Positions 63,695 through 64,000 of a DNA stretch of 64,000 nt are shown here, piece after piece. Position numbers and translations under genes: made by a program. The notes under the pieces are model-generated. The model had not been told where the DNA came from. It saw nothing but the letters and a program-made list of their open reading frames with translations, and made no database searches. Numbering within the stretch: position 1 is the stretch's first letter; every line of letters begins with the position of its first letter. Location of the stretch: NCBI RefSeq assembly GCF_904831005.1, contig NZ_LR882982.1, forward strand, positions 2,294,001 through 2,358,000, written 5' to 3'. The DNA is from Microbacterium hydrocarbonoxydans. Lineage in GTDB: Bacteria; Actinomycetota; Actinomycetes; Actinomycetales; Microbacteriaceae.

Positions 63695-64000
63695 ATGGCA
63701 ATCGATCTCGGATACTGGACGCCCGTGTACGGCGGATTCCTGCGCAACGTCGCCGACGAGGGCCGGATGGCCGCGACCTGGGACTACATCCGCGAAGTCT
63801 CGGTGAAGGCCGACCGTCTCGGATTCCACACGACCCTCGTGCCCGAGCTCTACCTCAACGACCGCAAGGGCATCGATTCACCGAGCCTCGAGGCCTGGTC
63901 GCTGTCGGCCGCGATCCTCGCGGTCACCGAGCGGCTGCGCGTGATGACGGCGGTGCGGCCCGGCTTCCACCTGCCGGCCGTGCTGGCGAAGACCGTCGGC
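63695..64000 (+). CDS. LLM-class flavin-dependent monooxygenase (partial)
   Basis: 102 N-terminal residues only; the gene leaves the window. LGYWTPVYGGFLRNVADEG followed by DRLGFHTTLVPELYLND and AILAVTERLRVMTAVRPGF is the start of the luciferase-like SsuD/SfnG group. Start ATG 63695 follows AAGGAG and lies 13 nt after the MetY-like stop, so it belongs to the same operon. Second candidate C-S-cleaving monooxygenase of the module. Confidence 0.85.
   Translation, partial: MAIDLGYWTPVYGGFLRNVADEGRMAATWDYIREVSVKADRLGFHTTLVPELYLNDRKGIDSPSLEAWSLSAAILAVTERLRVMTAVRPGFHLPAVLAKTVG

Overview
The window is high-GC (about 70% G+C by eye), gene-dense actinobacterial chromosome. Its gene set and sequences fit the family Microbacteriaceae, most likely Microbacterium. 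I call 58 protein genes and one tRNA. Supporting traits are DUF222/HNH (13E12-type) nucleases, many genes that look leaderless, WXG100-type proteins, and the actinobacterial housekeeping set glmU-prs, metG-tatD-rsmA-ispE and rsmI/pmt. There is no rRNA, CRISPR array, insertion sequence, prophage or replication origin. No gene-free stretch exceeds 300 bases; the longest is about 190 bp at 12714-12900.

Layout. (1) 1-1876: membrane-electron-transfer cluster, made of an NqrB/RnfD-like membrane protein running off the left edge, ApbE flavin transferase and an FMN-binding lipoprotein. (2) 1962-5078: prs, glmU and tRNA-Gln(UUG), then a divergent MarR regulator; a pseudouridine synthase follows. (3) 6029-8756: methionine importer MetQ-MetN-MetI. 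(4) 8849-12713: CPA1 Na+/H+ antiporter and a Uup-like ABC-F ATPase. (5) 12834-16487: accessory islet with a DUF222/HNH nuclease, two paralogous lipoproteins and a secreted protein. (6) 16596-21817: MmsA/MmsB/ChvE-type monosaccharide ABC importer and its LacI repressor, with matching palindromic operators. (7) 21907-28587: ispE, an aldo/keto reductase, rsmA, a convergent MFS transporter, tatD and metG. (8) 28625-30166: membrane-anchored molybdopterin oxidoreductase. (9) 30210-36677: Opp/Dpp-type ABC importer operon ending in a GH1 beta-glucosidase, with a LacI-type operator in its promoter; a LacI regulator lies at 37755-38861. Between them is a MarR/VOC divergent pair controlled by twin palindromes. 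(10) 38911-41973: methyltransferase, rsmI and divergent protein O-mannosyltransferase. (11) 41990-52858: amino-acid permease, YyaL-like thioredoxin-fold protein, FMN reductase, aldo/keto reductase, DUF418-like membrane protein, HrpA helicase and a quinone oxidoreductase. (12) 52863-55220: four overlapping genes forming a probable type VII-secretion-linked nuclease toxin/immunity cassette. (13) 55316-64000: two divergent transcription units that look like an organosulfur uptake and desulfurisation module (peptide-type ABC importer plus LLM monooxygenase on one side; alpha/beta hydrolase, MetY-like sulfhydrylase and a second LLM monooxygenase, cut by the right edge, on the other).

The core backbone, as known from other Actinobacteria, is interrupted by accessory cassettes: a sugar importer, the HNH islet, a beta-glucoside operon and single-gene insertions. 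A recurrent feature is a TANNNT-type -10 box only 6-7 nt before the start codon, without a usable ribosome-binding site. About fifteen genes show this, which suggests that leaderless transcription is common here. All functions are inferred from motifs and context; no database search or structure prediction was run.
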